Assembly: GCA_918026815.1 (NCBI GenBank)
Contig: CAKJVC010000246.1
Coordinates: forward strand, 221,885 to 285,884
Source: Chalara sp. BL73
Taxonomy: Eukaryota > Ascomycota > Leotiomycetes > Helotiales
Direction: 5' to 3'
Length of the DNA stretch: 64,000 bases
Of the stretch, positions 47,344-58,499 are shown one piece after another (within the stretch, counting starts at the first letter, position 1; every line of letters begins with the position of its first letter). Below the pieces are notes generated by a model. That model saw nothing but the letters and a program-made list of their open reading frames with translations, ran no database searches and was not told where the DNA came from. The translations under genes were made by a program, and so were the position numbers.

Positions 47344-49246
47344 ATGGAAGCTGTGGCGAGTGATTTTTTCAGTTGCCAGGATTGCCCGCAAAAATTCAAG
47401 AAACGGATGGACTACAAGTGAGGCAGATTCTATTCTGTTTATCTGAGATCCTGCGCTTACTATGTCGCATGTTAGCCGACATCGAAAAAAGCATGATCGC
47501 CCCTATAAATGCACCATTTGCAATAAAGCCTTTGGCCTCGACTCCGACCGTAAACGTCACAGAACCACCCATCGACAGTCCCCCTCAAAATTACAATGTC
47601 CGTTCCCAGACTGTCTTTATGCAAGCAAATCTCGAAAAGATAATCTCTTGAGACATGTTCGACATGTGCATGGCGAAAACGCAGCAGCTCTCCAGGGCAA
47701 TGGCATTCGAGTATATGCTGATGAACTCAAAAAGAACGAGCACCTAGATCAAGCAGCGGAACTCGGACTTGACCTTCTCGGAGCTGCGTACCAAGGAGAT
47801 TGCGATAAAATAAATGAGCTGGTTTTGAGAGGTGGAGATATAAAGATTGTCAGTAGCAACAACGAAACTCTATTGCATTTAGCATCTCGTGGAGGTCACA
47901 CAGGTGTGGTAAATCTATTACTTGGAAAAGGAGCTGAGTTAGAGTCTATAGCTGCGGGTGGCCAAACGCCGCTATTGTACGCTGCCAAGAGCAGGCAACA
48001 ATCCGTGGTCCGGATTTTGATAGAGGCGGGAGCTGATTTAGAATGCAAAAATAACGACGGCCAGACGCCTTTATCGTACGCCGCATCGTATGGTCATAGT
48101 ACTATGGCCCAGATTTTGATAGAGGCGGGAGCTGATTTAGAATGCAAAAATAACGACGGCCGGACGCCTTTATCGTACGCCGCATCGTATGGTCATAGTA
48201 CTATGGCCCAGATTTTGATAGATGCGGGAGCTGATTTAGAATGCAAAAATAACGACGGCCGGACGCCTTTATCGTACGCCGCATCGTATGGGCATAGTGC
48301 TATAGTCCAGATTTTGATAGAGGCGGGAGCTGACTTAGAATGCAAAGATAGCGACGGCTGGACGCCTTTATGGTACGCCGCATTGAATGGGCATAGTGCT
48401 ATAGTCCAAATTTTGATAGAGGCGGGAGCTGATTTAGAATGCAAAAATAACGACGGCCGGACGCCTTTATTGTACGCCGCATTGAATGGTCATAGTACTA
48501 TGGCCCAGATTTTGATAGAGGCGGGAGCTGATTTAGAATGCAAAAATAACGACGGCCGGACGCCTTTATTGTACGCCGCATTGAATGGTCATAGTGCTAT
48601 AGTCCAGATTTTGATGGGGGCGGGAGCTGATTTAGAATGCAAAGATAGCGACGGCTGGACGCCTTTATGGTACGCCGCATTGAATGGGCATAGTGCTATA
48701 GTCCAAATTTTGATAGAGGCGGGAGCTGATTTAGAATGCAAAGATAGCGACGGCCGGACGCCTTTATTGTACGCCGCATTGTATAGTTATAGTACTATGG
48801 CCCAGATTTTGATGGAGGCGGGAGCTGATTTAGAATGCAAAGATAGCGACGGCCAGACGCCTTTATTGTACGCCGCATCGTATGGTCATAGTACTATGGC
48901 CCAGATTTTGATGGGGGCGGGAGCTGATTTAGAATGCAAAGATAGCGACGGCCAGACGCCTTTATTGTACGCCGCATCGTATGGTCATAGTACTATGGCC
49001 CAGATTTTGATAGAGGCGGGAGCTGATTTAGAATGCAAAAATAACGACGGCTGGACGCCTTTATTGTACGCCGCATCGTATGGTCATAGTACTATGGTCC
49101 AGATTTTAGTAAAGGCAGGAGCTGACTTAGAGTCTGGAAGTGAAAATGGTTTGACGCCTCTATCATTCGCTACACGGTATCGGTATTATTCTGTGGTTCA
49201 GATATTGAAAGACGCAGGTGCTATAGATCATCGTAAACATCTATAA
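47344..49246 (+). CDS. C2H2 zinc-finger protein with a long ankyrin-repeat array
   Basis: Exons 47344..47417 and 47476..49246; the 58-nt intron splits the first finger; 614 aa. Fingers: CQDCPQKFKKR followed across the splice by DYNRHRKKH; CTICNKAFGLDSDRKRHRTTH; and CPFPDCLYASKSRKDNLLRH, all within residues 9-75. From about residue 115 the rest is ankyrin: two diverged repeats, then about 12 repeats of 33 residues built on TPLLYAASYGHSTMAQIL and IEAGADLECKNND, and a diverged last repeat ending at KDAGAIDHRKHL. Such proteins pair nucleic-acid binding with a protein-binding solenoid. The highly alike repeats are typical of fungal repeat proteins that change repeat number quickly, including those in self/non-self recognition. 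No NB-ARC or NACHT domain is present. Confidence 0.9.
47960..49160 (+). repeat. 99-bp coding tandem array (ankyrin units)
   Basis: About 12 units of 99 bp lie within the ankyrin gene. Many adjacent units differ at only a few bases. Variation is modular: CKNND or CKDSD, STMAQ or SAIVQ, ASYGH or ALNGH, and G(Q/R/W)TPL recur in different combinations. The first and last units are diverged. Confidence 0.9.
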
Positions 49247-50547
49247 CAGGACGCCGCTATCCTACGTCGTAATGAATTGGTATTAACACCGTAAATCAAG
49301 TATTTCCTAAGTAAGTGCTCAAGAGGCGGTAGTAACGTGCTACTTAATAGTTAGACCCGTAAATTAAAAACTTGCTATCTAAGCTGGCTTTACGGTCGAG
49401 CGACTCCTGTACCTGCTTCAATCAAGTATACTTCTGATTGGGAAATACAAACTAAATTGGGACGAGCAAGCATACGTGGCGGAAGTGATGAGGTCTGTCG
49501 ACGCTCAAGCATACTCAGAATTTTCGGCATCTTAGCGTCTGCTAACTTTCCCATTTCAAAATCTCGAAATGGAATCTGGACTGGAAACATAATCCTTAGA
49601 ACAGATAGGCTGGAAACCCTTATTAAAGTTCTTAATGGCCTTGAACTCAATAAATAAATGCCAATATTTCCTGTGCCATCTCTCCTTCAGCAACTATCGG
49701 TCATCATCGTAAGTCCATATTTTGTCGGAAGGACAGAAATTGTCCCGTCGACACAACTGCTTGAACACCATACAACGTTCTAATATGCTACCCTTTTTTT
49801 TGGGTACATTTAAAAATGTTCTAGCTTAATCAAATCCACCTATACTTAGCACACCACCGACTATATTAGCGGGCTTGTTTCTAATATGGGCCTAACGCCT
49901 TGGTGATTTATGGTCTTAGTGAGCTATGTAGATCTAACAAAATTAATATGTATCTCACAATGAGTTAGAAGCCACTGCCAAACCTGCACGCTGGAATGAA
50001 CCAGTAATTCTGGGATGATTAACTATTACATACTTTATTAACTTTGTTCTTCGGGTTGAGCTTCTGCTGGATAGCCAAACTCTCCACGGAGGTGACATTT
50101 GAGTTGAAATAGATAAATTCAGGTGCACAGTCAATCTGTTTACAGCATGCTTGCCTGATATGCATGATCCCCACTCTTTATGTGGGACAGGGGTCCTCCC
50201 GCAGTTACACCCAGATATGGTTCAAGTTGCTGCTCGGGTAGGTGTTACATGTTGAATGATTTTCCTGTAGGTTTTATATGAAGCGCCAAGAGATGCACTG
50301 ACTTCCAACATTTGACAGAGAGAACCTTCGTCTGACTGGCGCCCACACCATATGTTAAAGTAGTTTGGCTCTTTAATTGGTTCTGATATACGCACACTGT
50401 GGTTGGACAAACCTGGTTGCTCTTTAAGTGCTCAGTGTTGCGAAAGGAAAAGGCTGTTCTGGCTAAACCCACGTTGTCTAAGGCCAAGAAAAACATTTAT
50501 TTTATCTGAACAGTCAAATTTGTTACAATTTTTGCCTCTCAGTCAAA
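49247..50547. other. Intergenic, nothing recognised
   Basis: Short frames on both strands only (for example 49390-49650 on the minus strand) without motifs. AT-rich around 49740-50100. Confidence 0.45.
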
Positions 50548-52045
50548 TGACCCTCTCCGCCTTTGTATCAACGTTGGAAAAGAAGTTGTCTCCTGGCGCA
50601 GAAATCACTAAGGACCCATCTTCTGAAGCCTTCCAAACTATCATCCAAAGATGGTCCAATCTAGGGCCACTAATTCCCGCTGCAATAATAAAACCCGCCA
50701 CAGAGCTTGACACGATTATCACCGTAAATCCCAAACACCAAATCTTTTGTTTGGAGGCCGATGAAGTATGGTTTCACTGACACTATATCATCAGAGGCCA
50801 AAGCTGCACATGATTCTTCAATTCCTTTCGTTCCTGCTACTGGCGGTCATAGCCTTGGTCAGCGATCGACTCGGAAGATTTCGTACTTGATATGGGGCTA
50901 AATAAATCTATTACGGTTTTTCCTGAACAAGACACAGCCAAGGTTGTTGGCGCTGCCTTGATGAAGGAGCTTGCTACAGCTTTGGCCGACGCAGGGACAT
51001 GTACAGGTAATAACCAATTCTCTTAGTTACATTTAATTACTGACACCTCCTTCGTGGCTGTTGGTGATGGGAACACAGTTGGTGTGATTCCCTACTGCGT
51101 TGGCGTAGTACCAACATGCTTCTGGCTGTGATCGGGTTTGCCTGCAGCCAAATAATTGGTGCCAGAGTTGTCACTGCTGATGGCAGATTAATCACTACAA
51201 CTGTAGAAAGTGAGCCAAACTTGCTGTGGGCAATCAAAGGCGCCGGTCAGTTTTTCGGTGTGGTTTCGGAATTGACCCTCAAGACATATCCTTTGTCTTT
51301 AGTTGGGACGCCAACCGGTGCGCATTGGAGCGGCCAGTTCATGTATTCGCTGGATCAAAGCTGAAGAGGTACGTAAAGCTCTCAAGAGCATAATAACTTC
51401 TACCAAGCACAAAACGGCTGGTATGGTCATGGTAATGGCGCCTCCGGCTTGTCAGCCGGTTCTTGCAGTTGCACCACTTTTTTTTTTAGCGACCCAGAGC
51501 TTGGACCGCAAGTATTTCAAACTTTAACTGATTTTAAGCCAATGATGTCGATAGGTTCTACTCCTTTGTGGCCTAATGTCAGCGACTCATTGGACTACGC
51601 GTGTGTAAATGGTGACTACAAAAGTTTCAGCTTGGCAGGAATTAAGGAATGCAAGACCGAAAACTTTCTCAAGGTCATTAGTCTGTTTAAAGGGGTTATT
51701 ACGAAAATTCCGGATGCGGTTGCCACCGGGTATGCTTTGAATGGCATACCCCGAATCCTGATACTGCCGAGTATGCTTTAGTAAATTAAATAGATAGCAT
51801 GTAAGCTGGAATTGTTTTTGCGTGGTATTGCAAGAAGAAAACCATGAAACAATGGCAGATTTTGAAAAGCGCGCACTGGCTGCAATGTGCATTGGACAAG
51901 CTGAGGGGACTTTATTGGTTATTCTAATTGCATTCGCGTTGACCTGTTGAACGACGGTATCGAGGACCAGAAAGGTTGCAGAAGTTGAAAATGTTAAGGC
52001 AAAAATGGTATCCCAGCGGGGTATTTGAGATAATGCGGAGGAGCT
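50548..52045 (+). pseudogene. FAD-linked oxidoreductase relic
   Basis: The enzyme can be followed in several frames: MTLSAFVSTLEKKLSPGAEI at 50548; VPATGGHSLG near 50832 (FAD_binding_4 loop); DSEDFVLDMGLNKSITVFP from about 50875; AVGDGNTVGVIPYCVG near 51060. Then VVTADGRLITTTVESEPNLL and WAIKGAGQFFGVVSELTL lie at 51170-51290, and the BBE-like end RYRGPERLQKLKMLRQKW lies near 51985. At least five breaks separate them: frameshifts after GGHSLG, after YCVG and around the T-run at 51480; a stop at 51362; and a lost acceptor after the donor near 51007. It belongs to the same broad family as the partial gene at the window start but is too decayed to say whether they are close relatives. Confidence 0.75.
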
Positions 52046-52533
52046 TCCTGAGTATTGGCCGATGAGAGAATGCTACAGTTTATGTAATACTTGGCGAAAA
52101 CGTGACCCCTCTCCACCTGCGTAGATGCGATTCTATGTTGCGTCCACCTACGAAGGACAACTTCCCGCGTCCATCCGAATGCCCTGATTAATATGATCGC
52201 CTCTTTTGAAAGCCGCTACATGGTATCAGCCTCGCGCTATTTCTGCCCAAGAGCCGCCTAAGTCTACCTTACTTAACCTTAGAGAGAAACATGACCAGTT
52301 TGCTCCTTCACTTCTCCCGCTTTGATCAGCTGTGCGTGTCGCTGCAGGCTCCGATGGCGATCTAAATATTGCGTGATTCGGGTGCTTGCTCCTGGATTGG
52401 GTGTCAGATGAGGCTATGGGAGGCTCTGCTCGGTGAGTTGTTTAGCTGAGTCCTTGTGTGACCAAGCGACTAAACAAGTTATATAGCAATGAACCCTTTT
52501 CCGCTTTCAGCACTCCATTCTTTTCCTGGAATC

Positions 52534-52540
52534 TATATAT
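52534..52540 (+). promoter_or_regulatory. TATA box of the 601-aa gene
   Basis: TATATAT 42 bp before the ATG at 52582, with an A/T-rich leader between. It supports that start codon. Confidence 0.5.
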
Positions 52541-52581
52541 GAACTAAATTTCATGATAAAGTTCCAACCATCAATTTCAAA

Positions 52582-54387
52582 ATGGATAACGGTGGGAACC
52601 TCGATTTGGTACAAACAATTCTGACAGGACTTGGCCTGTTAGCTGTGATTGCCGCGGTCGTGACTTTTGCCACAGAGCGAATCCGTCGAGTGCGTGAAAA
52701 TGATGAAAGATACGCAACAACTTCTATCAGCCGTATGGGCTGCTTTCGCAAGAAACGTCCAAACGTCTTTCACTTTTTGTTAGGAAGAAACACCCCAGTC
52801 CTCATGATGCCAAGCCTAGAGGGGCTTTTTGAAGCCGCAGACCAAGGACTTTGGACAAGCTCTAGCTTGGACCACATGAATGATCTTCAAACAGATCTTA
52901 CTTGGGTCCCTCTATACGAATCTGTATTCGAGGAATTAGCCTATCAGGATTTACCAAAGGCTTGGAAACAGGATGAGCTCGTTATGGGGATTTTTAACTC
53001 CATTAAAAGGTCCAATAACAGGCATTGCCATTCATCTGAGTACTTTGAGGCTCGTCATCGCTTGTTAAGACTCGAAAAACTCGTCAGCTGTGTGCGCAAA
53101 CTTCCGCAAGTGACAACGACTCCATCTGGCACCGCACCCACTTCCAGCTTCACATCTCTTGGTAACGAACATGGACTGACGAAACGAAAAGCGATCATAG
53201 TGTCCGGTAAAAAGCCCAGTATTTCTGTGAGCAGGGAAGAGTTCGTTGCTCTAGCCTTAATGACTGGGATGAGAGTCGAGCGGAGTGCCCATGGCCTTCA
53301 CTATTCGGGTATTGGACCTTTTGGGCTCACTTCTGATCTTATTCACACTGATGCCAATTGGATGCTCTCTCTAATCAAGGGCACTCGTATACCGCGACAC
53401 GCACCTTCCGTGGGGTCAGGGTACACATTTCTGATGGCTAAACACTTGGCTTGTGGGACTATACCTTTCATGGAAAGCCCAAGCTGGGTAAAATGTGTTT
53501 ACATGACAGATTCTGTTCTCAACGGTGTCAAATCAGGTCGGTGCATTATTGACGAAAGATCCTATGGTGGTCGCTCCTTGGAGTTTCTACGCCGTCTACC
53601 AGCGGAGAAGGCGGTAGATGCGTACTATGGCTTGAAAGACAACGTCCAAGACACGCCTGGGGCTATATTCGATGCTCATGCCCATATTGAAGTTGCGTGG
53701 TCGCGTCTTATCGCTGGTGTCGCGTTTGGCGGTTTAGTCCCTCAAGCACATCCAAATGTCAAGGAAGCCGTGAAATACACGGTTGCAGGAACCAGTATTC
53801 TGGAGTGTATCCAGAATCTTGAGGCATTGATCGACGAACTGCATGTGCAAACGAAAGACCGTGGACTCTCACTTTTTGGGTCGGAAGTTGCCAAAAGATG
53901 TGAAGCTAAAGTTTATGTTACCTACACGTTTCCATCTACCGCCAGCAATCCTCGAGATGCGGCAGCGGTGTTTGCCCGTTATATGAACCTCCTCGAATGC
54001 TTAGTGGCCATTATTCATGAAAAGACACTTCCACGACCAAGTTCAGGTATGCAAAGTATGGAAAAAGTCTTTGAAAAGGCTGATATAACCTTGGACCGTG
54101 TGTATCGCGCTCATGTCAAACCTATGACAGGCCGAACTTCTTCAGAGCAAACACTGGTTGATCAAGATTTAGGCAAGACCGTTTCTGACATCACCAGCTC
54201 AATAAAAGCGAACGGCACCGTCTCACTAGATCAGTGCGGCGAGTTGCTGAGATGTATTTTAGCGGCCTGGGCGGTGACTGTGCCAATAGTTTTGGTCATG
54301 GAGGATGCTATTCAGTCCAACCAAATCGGGTCCGTGCCAGGCACGATCATCATGGACTCATTGCCGCCGGTCGTATCTTTGGGATGA
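52582..54387 (+). CDS. Single-exon membrane-anchored protein, unknown
   Basis: A 601-codon uninterrupted frame with a TATA box just upstream. Residues about 10-31 form one membrane span (ILTGLGLLAVIAAVVTFA), followed by basic ERIRRVR, so a type-I or signal-anchor topology is likely. The remaining 565 residues look soluble and well folded: VPLYESVFEELAYQDLPKAW, REEFVALALMTGMRVE, HYSGIGPFGLTSDLIH, DERSYGGRSLEFLRRLPAEK. A hydrophobic segment near residues 565-585 (LLRCILAAWAVTVPIVLV) may be a second span or a buried helix. I do not recognise a domain. The lack of introns sets it apart from its neighbours, almost all spliced. It is complete and not obviously damaged. Confidence 0.85.
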   Translation: MDNGGNLDLVQTILTGLGLLAVIAAVVTFATERIRRVRENDERYATTSISRMGCFRKKRPNVFHFLLGRNTPVLMMPSLEGLFEAADQGLWTSSSLDHMNDLQTDLTWVPLYESVFEELAYQDLPKAWKQDELVMGIFNSIKRSNNRHCHSSEYFEARHRLLRLEKLVSCVRKLPQVTTTPSGTAPTSSFTSLGNEHGLTKRKAIIVSGKKPSISVSREEFVALALMTGMRVERSAHGLHYSGIGPFGLTSDLIHTDANWMLSLIKGTRIPRHAPSVGSGYTFLMAKHLACGTIPFMESPSWVKCVYMTDSVLNGVKSGRCIIDERSYGGRSLEFLRRLPAEKAVDAYYGLKDNVQDTPGAIFDAHAHIEVAWSRLIAGVAFGGLVPQAHPNVKEAVKYTVAGTSILECIQNLEALIDELHVQTKDRGLSLFGSEVAKRCEAKVYVTYTFPSTASNPRDAAAVFARYMNLLECLVAIIHEKTLPRPSSGMQSMEKVFEKADITLDRVYRAHVKPMTGRTSSEQTLVDQDLGKTVSDITSSIKANGTVSLDQCGELLRCILAAWAVTVPIVLVMEDAIQSNQIGSVPGTIIMDSLPPVVSLG

Positions 54388-55040
54388 GAAAACCATTTCC
54401 GTTTTCGACGCATATTTGTATTATATTTTCATCCTGTGTATGTTTCTCACATTTGCTACGAGGGTGGCTTGTACTAAATAGGTATGGTGGCCGGAGTTGG
54501 GAGCACGATATCTTTGATCTCACATCCACGGTATAGGCATTTAATGCAATTGCAATTTCTAACCACTTCCAGTAGCCGCTTTCCAATTTGGGATGTGAAA
54601 TGTGAATTTGGATGCGGATGTTGACCAGCAGACAGCAGAGATCGATATCCGGCGATGCCAAAATGACTCAATCTTCCTTTGGCCAAGGATCCCTTGGCGA
54701 AAAAGGAGCAAGTATGAGTGTTAATTCAGTCCAACATCTTGGTAGGCGAAAGCATTGCAATACATAAGCTTCAAGAATATATCAATACCTAACTGAAGAG
54801 ATGACAATAGCTATCATGTGACATTCTGATATACTGAATAAACTCTTCAAATAGTCCCTCCAATGCTGAGGATATAGCGCAAACATCATGAATAATACCC
54901 ATAGTTCAAGTAATTTTTCACATGAAACGAATGAATCGGTCTGTTACAGATATAATACTTAGCTGGGCACGACCGAGTTGGTGGTGGACTCCCGAAATCA
55001 AGGCTCAACGCCTGTGTCGTCTAACTTCTCATCTGCTTCG
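54388..55040. other. Intergenic, nothing recognised
   Basis: A 0.65-kb spacer between convergent genes. Only short frames are present. Confidence 0.5.
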
Positions 55041-55848
55041 TTAAAGGCCTTCCAAAATAGATACTATGTCTTCTTCTGAAGGAGCAACATATGAGACTAA
55101 CCCATCGTGAGTTTAGTCATTCAAAAGCTCTTACCAAGGAACTAACCTTGAGACCTGAGCGAAGCGATTTGCGCCGTCATATATCTCCCCAAGGCGATAA
55201 ATTCAGGCGGTGCTTCCTTATATGCTTTCTCGAAGATCAGTCTCTTAATTCCTGGGATCGCATACAGCACTCCAAGAACCCCATGCTCGATGAAAACATC
55301 CATGGATCCTTGTTCTTGATATCTTTTGGGAAGCGGTCGAATATTTCGTCGCGTCGAAAACAGCAAAGGTCGACATGGATCGTATGGAGTCTGGAACACT
55401 TGAAAAGATCTCGTATATTTGCTGAGTTCAGCCGGCTTTTAGTACGCCGTTTTTGGTAAGTCCACATGACAGTCATTTCGCGTACATGATTGAAAAATGT
55501 GCGACTAGTATCAGAGCAAAAATCCGGGAGCTCGTAAATATGGAATTTGTTATTGGAAACAAACACGGAATATGCCTCTTTGGAAATTTGTTTGCAAGTT
55601 GCCAGTAGAGCAAGATCAAGTTCACGATAGTCTGGAGTGAGTCGATAAATAAATAATTTATCGGTAGGGAGCACCAGTTGGTAGATTTGGAGTCTTAGTT
55701 CGACTGGGAGTTTGAAGAAATAGCCTGGACAAGTTAGCCACATTTGGTCATATTATTTGCAATACGAACAAATTTCTCTAGGCAAAATGAATTTCGATTG
55801 TCCTATATCCAACTCGTCTAGAGAAAAGGGTGGATGTTTAGATGTCAT
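55041..55848 (-). pseudogene. 2EXR-domain gene with one internal frame break
   Basis: On the minus strand, MTSKHPPFSLDELDIG starts at 55848. Exon 1 ends at 55770 and a 45-nt intron (GTTCGT...GTCCAG) joins to YFFKLPVELRLQIYQLVLP, the 2EXR signature, at 55724. Coding continues through ELDLALLATCKQISKEAYSV and FFNHVREMTVMW to FDRFPKDIKNKD. Near 55300 the convincing coding shifts by one base to DVFIEHGVLGVLYAIPGIK and EAPPEFIALGRYMTAQIA. A further intron (55146..55076) would end it at EEDIVSILEGL, stop at 55041-55043. No GT-AG pair explains the shift, so it is a frameshift mutation or a sequence error. If translated as is, the first frame stops at 55237. Confidence 0.6.
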
Positions 55849-55947
55849 TTTTACTAGATGAGGTTGCGATTGTGTGCAATGCAATGCAGTTAATAGACAG
55901 CGACCAGCATGATTGAAAATAGAAGGAAACGTGAAAGGACAGCAATA
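55849..55947. promoter_or_regulatory. Presumed promoter of the 2EXR gene
   Basis: The 5' flank of the minus-strand 2EXR gene. No clear TATA box was identified. Confidence 0.25.
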
Positions 55948-56253
55948 ACGCGATGTGCTTATACCCCGCAAAGGTCAAAAGTGGCTGCCTCTAGTTGAAA
56001 TATTAGGCAACTGTGCTGCACCACTGGGCTCGATCCTAACTCTATATGCCTGGCAAACTTTACCATAGCAAATAATGGACGGCCACTCCCCTTTACGCGG
56101 TCCATTGTTGTCCAAGGAGAGTAACGCGAAATAGTAATTAGGATATGTAGGTCGAGGGGCAGAATGCTAGCCCCTGATATCAGTCAAGCCCTGTAGTAGC
56201 CCGGCTTGGCGCCTCGGTCCAATATCAATATTATTTATACGCGACAGAACGCG
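55948..56253. promoter_or_regulatory. Cluster of ACGCG (MCB-like) motifs upstream of the Whi5-like gene
   Basis: ACGCG occurs at 55948-55952, 56095-56099, 56124-56128 (ACGCGAAA), 56239-56243 and 56249-56253. ACGCG is the core of the MluI cell-cycle box bound by MBF-type (Swi6/Mbp1) factors in yeasts. The last two copies are 10 bp apart. The motif has not been tested in this organism, so the role is inferred. Confidence 0.5.
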
Positions 56254-56524
56254 ATCAACATTCAAAGATCCAAAGACTTGAAAGTACGAGATCATAAATA
56301 CAGTTTCCTAAAATCCAATCCTTTCAACTTCGATTATTACAGCAAAATCCTCTCGGTTTTTAGACTCTCTGTTGTGTAACAATCATTCTCGTTCCTCTAA
56401 TCTACACCAGCGCGTCTAAAACAACAGGACTGTTTGCTCTGCTCTGCTTGCTAGTGTTCCGCGAGAGCAAAGTATTCCCTACACATCCGCGGAAACTCGA
56501 GAATCTGCAGGGAAAACCTTGATC

Positions 56525-57476
56525 ATGGCCACTACTCAATCGCCGGCGCGTCGCGTGCTCTCTGACCTAAACGTCAACTCAACTCTATCTCCAGTTAGTA
56601 TATTCAGACTACCCCCAAGCCATGCACTCTAAATATCTACACGTTTTAACATGCATCTGATAGAGGAAGTCATATAAGCCCTACAAGTTTGATTTAGAAA
56701 TGCAGCAAAAGATGGAGTTATCGGTAAACGGCCGCAAGTAGAAGCATGTTCCGCCGAATCATCTCCAGCAAAGAGACGACGGAGCAATGGACCATTACTG
56801 GAGCCCTCCTCATCACCTGCCTCTTCTACCGCAGACACGTCTTACAATATCACACAACTTACAGCCGGTGAGTAGTTTTGAAGTGCAGCCAACTAGAACC
56901 AGCGCCCCTGGATATACAGTCAAACTAATTGAACTGTCTAGTCACGGAACCAGACTCTCCTCATCCTCGAACCATCCCTCGAAACGAACTTCGCCAACGA
57001 GCCGAAGCCATGAAACTCCGTCTGCGGCTCGCCAACTACAAAGTCGAAACAAAGCAAATTAATGTCCCTCTCTCTCAACTTCGGCTCGAGACCAAGACCT
57101 CAAAGCCATCTCCCATCCGCGTTTCTCCCTCTTCCCTCACCACCGGCAAGCCCGCACACCTCTTCCAGCATACAATACGCAGATATCAGGATCAGAAGAC
57201 CATCTTGAGACGGCGCACCCGCTAAGATATGCCATGTCGCCGCCACTGCGTTATCTGGAAATAGTAAGTGGGAGCAATATTTCGCCTCGTAAAGAGGAGC
57301 TGGTCACGCCACTGCTACCGCGTCAGAGAGAGATATTGCAGGTCGTCTGGCTAGAAAGCCCAACCAGGAAGGACCCTTCGGGCAGAGATTTAACAAGTAG
57401 CATCGTCAAACAGAAGACAGCGGCAGATTCGTTATTAGATCTGATGCGCCAGAGCGACTACTCTCGATCGTTTTAA
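56525..57476 (+). CDS. Whi5/Nrm1-like G1/S transcriptional repressor (gene structure uncertain)
   Basis: Exon 1 (56525..56593) encodes MATTQSPARRVLSDLNVNST. The intron 56594..56663 leads to KSYKPYKFDLE. A second certain intron is 56868..56941. After it, NELRQRAEAMKLRLRLANYK followed by VETKQINVPLSQL is the Whi5/Nrm1 domain, which in yeasts tethers the repressor to SBF/MBF factors. SPAKRRR and SPHP are possible CDK sites. The end, LTSSIVKQKTAADSLLDLMR, is typical of filamentous members. Two joins are not explained. Near 56697 the frame must gain one base (FDLE to NAAKDGVIGKRP). Between about 57110 and 57185 it must change again; a weak GTTTCT...ACGCAG intron is possible. For such a core regulator, a sequence error or unusual intron is as likely as real damage. 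Confidence 0.6.
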
Positions 57477-58499
57477 GCCGCCTTTTAGTTCCTCTCTAAA
57501 ATTCGGACTACGACTTCACGGCTGCCTTGACCCAATTCTATTTATCTCTGTTGCATGGAAGGAGTTGTTGGCTGTATAAAGCATTTTACATATTCGAACG
57601 CGGTTGGGGTTTGAGGTTCACGGATGTGTGCATTTTTGGCGGCGGATTATGACCTGAAATAATGGTGTCTTGGTGTTTGTTAAGTAGGACCACTTGTGGA
57701 TTGTAGCAGTATTAAAGCAAAGGACTGTTTGGATTAGTCGGATTCATTCCCTCTTGATGACTATCGGAGGGTTGTGCTTCCGTTGTACTATACCCCAAGG
57801 TGATAGAGCAATGTCCATCATCAGAGCAGTAAAACTCAGAAGCTAAAGATTACACAATTCTAAGTTGTAGTTGCATGCCTCAATCATGCGGTCGCTCAAT
57901 CTCTCTCTATCTTCAACAACAATTGCTATAATAACTCCGGCCATAGTATGCTGTTATTGAAATCATTACCCAAGTTCAATCAACATCCTGTTGGGATCGG
58001 CCCAGCAAACTTGGACTTCCAACAACAACGCTTTAGTCGCGTCGCTCCCATCAAGAAAGAAAACCAGCGAGATGCCAACAGATTGATGCCCCGTTCCAAA
58101 TACCCCTTCCCTGCCAACCCTACACAGCACGGAACTCACTTGGGAGAATTATCAATGGAGGGCACTATCGAATAACCATTACATCGAATCATCACTTAAC
58201 ACCACTATTATGGATCTGCCAACTCTCCCGGCAAGTGGTGCTGAAGGTTTACGGACTACATTTTCCATACCACCTTATAAGTCACGGCGAGAATCGCTGC
58301 ATATACATCAACCCTGAAACCGCCTTTTATCCACCTCATTCAACAAGCAGGAGCGAAGCATTTCGCCGACTTTTTTCACGATGTCAAAGCGTATGTTCCC
58401 CTAGGTTGAGGAATATTAAATCTAGCCGGTAGAAGCGGACGTACTAAGAAACCTCAAGCTTCTCACGAGTAAGTTCTCTTCGCACCATGACAATAGAGG
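57477..58499. other. Intergenic, nothing recognised
   Basis: A frame at 57948-58175 (75 codons) has no motif. The segment from about 58200 may be the eroded 5' part of the hydrolase relic that follows. Confidence 0.4.
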
